From an uncultured Gammaproteobacteria bacterium (lineage in GTDB: Bacteria; Pseudomonadota; Gammaproteobacteria; Arenicellales; JAANXG01), in the NCBI GenBank assembly GCA_947259175.1, contig CAMYKW010000028.1:1-54045 (forward strand): a stretch of DNA of 54,045 nucleotides. Reading direction: 5' to 3'. Shown here piece after piece: positions 51,987-54,045 of this stretch. The translations under genes were made by a program, and so were the position numbers. How positions within the stretch are numbered: position 1 is the first letter of the stretch; every line of letters begins with the position of its first letter. The notes below the pieces were generated by a model. That model had not been told where the DNA came from and made no database searches. It worked only from the letters and a program-made list of their open reading frames with translations.

Positions 51987-52304
51987 ATGAGCGACGAACC
52001 TTACTACCGGCGCCACGTTTTTTTTTGTGTCAACCAGCGAGACAACGGCAAGGCCTGTTGCGCCGACCACGACTCGGCGGCCATGCGCGAGTACGCCAAG
52101 GCCAAAGCCAAGGAACTAGGGATTCATGGCGCGGGCCGGGTGCGCATCAACCAGGCCGGTTGTCTCGACCGCTGTGAGCAGGGACCGGTGATCGTGGTGT
52201 ACCCGGAAGGGGTCTGGTACAGCTACGTGGATGAGGAGGATATCGACGAGATCATTGAGGAGCACCTGATCAACGGGCGCGTCGTCGAGCGCCTGCGCAT
52301 TTAA
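51987..52304 (+). CDS. Thioredoxin-like [2Fe-2S] ferredoxin
   Basis: A 105-residue ferredoxin of the thioredoxin-like fold. The four cluster cysteines are in FFCVNQRDNGKACC (two, near 14 and 24 or 25) and AGCLDRCEQGP (C58, C62), a fold also found in NADH dehydrogenase 24-kDa subunits and hydrogenase partners. The final IDEIIEEHLINGRVVERLRI is typical. It lies 30 bp after the SAF-domain gene and may be its electron partner. Confidence 0.88.
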   Translation: MSDEPYYRRHVFFCVNQRDNGKACCADHDSAAMREYAKAKAKELGIHGAGRVRINQAGCLDRCEQGPVIVVYPEGVWYSYVDEEDIDEIIEEHLINGRVVERLRI

Positions 52305-52413
52305 CCTGCGCACCAAAATGGTGCAGGTGCGGCCGGGATCGGGCACCGTGCGCGGAAGCGTCCCGGCACAAGAGATTAACTTTATTTTAACGTGTGAATC
52401 GGGAAATCTTGTC

Positions 52414-52419
52414 TATAAT
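52414..52419 (+). promoter_or_regulatory. Upstream -10 sequence TATAAT before the candidate RNA
   Basis: A perfect -10 hexamer at 52414-52419 without a convincing -35. It is about 48 bp upstream of the stronger promoter at 52439 and may be a second start. Confidence 0.35.
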
Positions 52420-52438
52420 AGTTGTAGAGAGGACGGGA

Positions 52439-52467
52439 TTGACAAATCTAGAGTAATATTAGATAAT
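52439..52467 (+). promoter_or_regulatory. Near-consensus sigma-70 promoter
   Basis: A perfect -35 TTGACA (52439-52444), a 17-bp spacer and a -10 GATAAT (52462-52467, 5 of 6) predict a start at about 52474. It lies in a conspicuously A+T-rich patch. It is the strongest promoter I found in the window and precedes a terminator-bounded RNA rather than a coding sequence. Confidence 0.8.
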
Positions 52468-52473
52468 TATTAT

Positions 52474-52605
52474 ATCCTGAAGTTATGGAAGTGTTTCAGG
52501 TGGAAAGTACACCGGGTATTGGCAGGGAAGCGGGTGCCCGTAAACGTCTCCTCCATCCTCCTTTGGTGGTTTGGGCGTGGCTCCTCTAGGCCACGCCTTT
52601 TTTTT
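52474..52605 (+). ncRNA. Candidate small RNA or rplM attenuated leader, about 130 nt
   Basis: A near-consensus promoter at 52439-52467 is followed about 130 bp later by a strong intrinsic terminator (52574-52605), with no coding frame between them. The RNA would contain CTCCTCC at 52549-52555 and CCTCC at 52557-52561, the reverse of a Shine-Dalgarno sequence, as in alphaproteobacterial anti-SD small RNAs, plus GGA-bearing segments (GGAAG, GGAAA). Alternatively it is a leader that attenuates rplM-rpsI, which starts 98 bp beyond the terminator. Both readings are possible; promoter and terminator are seen, function is inferred. Confidence 0.6.
52574..52605 (+). terminator. Rho-independent terminator upstream of rplM
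   Basis: GGCGTGGC (52574-52581) pairs with GCCACGCC (52590-52597) around an 8-base loop, followed by eight T residues (52598-52605). This is a canonical intrinsic terminator. Confidence 0.92.
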
Positions 52606-52640
52606 GCCCTCCCACCGGCTCGGGTAACCGCCCCGGCCGC

Positions 52641-52703
52641 TTGTATCTTCCACCCCCGTTTAGTAGTATGCGCCCCCGCCCTTAACTGGGCGAGCCGACT
52701 GTT
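52641..52703 (+). promoter_or_regulatory. rplM promoter and leader
   Basis: A possible promoter TTGTAT (52641-52646), 17-bp spacer, TAGTAT (52664-52669) would start transcription near 52676. A 5-bp stem CGCCC/GGGCG (52677-52681 with 52688-52692) lies just before the rplM start, where it could affect ribosome access, a location typical of autoregulated ribosomal protein messages. The -10 is weak. Confidence 0.4.
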
Positions 52704-53135
52704 ATGAAGACCTATTCCGCTAAACCAAAAGACATTCGCCGCGACTGGTATATCGTCGACGCCACCGACAAGGTGCTGGGGCGTCTGGCCACGGAAGTCG
52801 CGCGGCGCCTGCGGGGCAAACACAAGCCCATATACACCCCGCATATGGATACCGGGGATCATGTCGTGATCGTGAATGCGGGAAAAGTGCGCGTCACCGG
52901 CAACAAGGCCAGCGACAAGGTCTATCATCGGCACACCGGCTTCCCCGGGGGCATCAAATCGGAGACGTTCGAGAAACTCCAGGCCAGAAAGCCGGAACTG
53001 GTCATCGAGACCGCCGTCAAAGGGATGCTGCCGAAAAATCCCTTGGGCCGCGCGATGTTTTCAAAACTGCACGTTTACGCGGGGTCCGAACACCGGCATC
53101 AGGCGCAGCAGCCCAAGCCGTTAGAGCTAACCTGA
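52704..53135 (+). CDS. rplM: 50S ribosomal protein L13
   Basis: A 143-residue large-subunit protein. The start [39 protein letters not shown] and the motif [21 protein letters not shown] are diagnostic, as is the C-terminal [32 protein letters not shown]. It is followed by rpsI after 14 bp, the conserved L13-S9 operon. Confidence 0.98.
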   Translation: MKTYSAKPKDIRRDWYIVDATDKVLGRLATEVARRLRGKHKPIYTPHMDTGDHVVIVNAGKVRVTGNKASDKVYHRHTGFPGGIKSETFEKLQARKPELVIETAVKGMLPKNPLGRAMFSKLHVYAGSEHRHQAQQPKPLELT

Positions 53136-53149
53136 CGACGAGGCAGTCA

Positions 53150-53548
53150 ATGGCGAACAGCGAACAAAGATATTGTGGTACCGGCCGGCGAAAGTCATCC
53201 ACCGCGCGGGTGCGTTTAACACCGGGCAGTGGACACATCGTAGTGAACCGGTTGCCCCTGGATCAATATTTCGGCCGTGAGACGTCGCGCATGATCGTGC
53301 GCCAACCCCTGGCGACCGCGGAGATGGAAAAGACATTCGACATCGAAGTGAACGTCAACGGCGGCGGTAACAGCGGCCAGGCGGGCGCCATTCGCCACGG
53401 CATTACCCGCGCATTGATGGTATATGACGAAACCTTGCGCCGTAAGCTGCGCAGGGCCGGTTTCGTCACCCGCGACGCCCGGGAAGTCGAGCGCAAGAAA
53501 GTGGGTCTGCACAAAGCGCGCAAACGCCCGCAATATAGCAAGCGTTAG
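53150..53548 (+). CDS. rpsI: 30S ribosomal protein S9
   Basis: A 132-residue small-subunit protein. The start [21 protein letters not shown] and the C-terminal [17 protein letters not shown], which reaches the tRNA in the P site, are present. GAGG at 53140-53143 is the ribosome site. It is co-transcribed with rplM. Confidence 0.98.
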   Translation: MANSEQRYCGTGRRKSSTARVRLTPGSGHIVVNRLPLDQYFGRETSRMIVRQPLATAEMEKTFDIEVNVNGGGNSGQAGAIRHGITRALMVYDETLRRKLRRAGFVTRDAREVERKKVGLHKARKRPQYSKR

Positions 53549-53642
53549 CGACCGCCTCGCGGACCGCTGGCGCGGTCATTCCGGCCCCGGGGCCAATGCG
53601 CCAGACCACCCACCCGCCGGTCCAGCGCCGCGGCGCCTGCAC

Positions 53643-53670
53643 TTTTACATCCCGCCCGCTATCTTGTAAT
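53643..53670 (+). promoter_or_regulatory. Probable promoter of the tRNA-Gln gene
   Basis: TTTTAC (53643-53648) and TGTAAT (53665-53670) are spaced by 16 bp and predict a start about 15 bases before the tRNA. Both hexamers match consensus at most of the important positions, but the -35 is not strong. Confidence 0.45.
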
Positions 53671-53691
53671 CTGCTATCGGTACTCATCCCC

Positions 53692-53765
53692 TGGGGGATC
53701 GTCTAGTGGTAGGACAGCGGACTCTGACTCCGCCAGCGGGGGTTCGAATCCCTCTCCCCCAGCCA
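53692..53765 (+). tRNA. tRNA-Gln (anticodon CUG)
   Basis: A complete cloverleaf: acceptor stem TGGGGGA (53692-53698) with TCCCCCA (53755-53761), D-arm with GTGGTAGGAC, anticodon stem GCGGA/TCCGC with loop CTCTGAC (anticodon CTG), T-loop TTCGAAT, discriminator G and a genome-encoded CCA. It decodes CAG. Confidence 0.97.
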
Positions 53766-54045
53766 GTTCATGTAGGTCAATACCGATTCCCGGCGTCCCA
53801 GCTCGCGCTAATGCCGGTGCCTCCTGCTAGCCCGTTCTACTGTCACTCAACGGGTGGGAGTGGCTTTCACTGGTTACGGTTGCGACATTTGCCCCAAGAC
53901 GTAGACGACGGTGCGCCGGCTGGTCACTACGCTTTGGGAAAACCGAGGTCTGACCCGAATGGCACTTACTTAAGCTTTCTGGGATGGCCATGTTTGCGGA
54001 CTTCGTCCCGCGCGATGTGCCGCGGTTTTGTGAGTAAAGGGAAGG
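53766..54045. other. Right edge, no recognised feature
   Basis: I see no gene, repeat or terminator with confidence. Around 53848-53870, GGGTGGGAGTGGCTTTCAC faintly resembles the start of the 53-bp REP-like units at 45685, but the rest does not match. Confidence 0.4.

Noticed and set aside
1-54045. CRISPR array, prophage, integrative element or carboxysome genes
   Set aside because: No regularly spaced short repeats, integrase, phage structural gene or shell protein was seen on either strand.

Overview
The window (about 58% G+C by impression, not counted) looks like a chromosomal segment of a facultatively autotrophic gammaproteobacterium. The reasons are a form IA RuBisCO operon with cbbQ/cbbO, an adjacent fabA-fabB pair, Coq7, heme A synthase (aerobic aa3/caa3-type respiration), rplM-rpsI, and several uptake systems for small organic acids. 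No phage, plasmid, CRISPR or transposase gene was found. A sulfur- or hydrogen-oxidising, Chromatiales- or Woeseiales-like host would fit, but that placement is inference.

Layout. 1-300: a composite dispersed repeat. 306-2568: an IalB-like secreted protein, a small CPCC-type zinc/cysteine protein and a class I fructose-bisphosphate aldolase. 2712-9745: divergent cbbR and the operon cbbL-cbbS-cbbQ-cbbO, followed by two genes that are not part of the usual set: a second RuBisCO small-subunit-like protein and a coupled unknown protein. A third unknown lies on the opposite strand (9765-10070). 10314-16269: a TRAP transporter plus lutABC, probably lactate (or a related 2-hydroxyacid) uptake and oxidation. 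16309-19098: an AEC carrier and fabA-fabB. 19182-24346: ctaA, a small secreted protein, a visibly decayed LolA-like/MMPL-exporter locus, and a MipA/OmpV protein. 24448-26496: coq7 and a GlcF-like iron-sulfur protein on the minus strand. 26694-31463: a second TRAP system, an amidase and a 64-residue membrane protein. 31575-33617: a beta-hydroxyacid dehydrogenase and a leaderless solute-binding-like protein. 33925-39112: a GGDEF/EAL protein, a frameshifted acyl-AMP ligase-carrier protein and an LpxL-type acyltransferase. 39534-45602: a five-gene branched-chain/amide-type ABC transporter and a TtuC-type dehydrogenase. 45907-52304: a peroxiredoxin on the minus strand, then glcDEF, a SAF-domain oxidoreductase and a thioredoxin-like ferredoxin. 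52474-53765: a candidate small RNA, rplM, rpsI and tRNA-Gln(CUG).

The recurring metabolic theme is CO2 fixation next to oxidation of glycolate, lactate and tartrate/malate-like acids. RuBisCO oxygenation yields 2-phosphoglycolate, so GlcDEF and the hydroxyacid reductase could salvage its carbon, while the two TRAP systems and the ABC system would import organic acids or amides for mixotrophic growth. All three transporters carry a stable hairpin between the binding-protein gene and the permease genes, and the cbb operon has hairpins between cbbL/cbbS and cbbS/cbbQ. Both fit differential expression within an operon.

The least expected structures are: (1) the RuBisCO small-subunit-like protein after cbbO; (2) a family of about 100-bp intergenic elements with terminal inverted repeats CCCAGCTACTATTCC, in at least three clear and two decayed copies, one of which exactly fills the gap between two convergent genes; (3) a near-consensus promoter plus terminator defining a roughly 130-nt RNA with anti-Shine-Dalgarno motifs before rplM; and (4) two gene-decay events that can be read at the base level.
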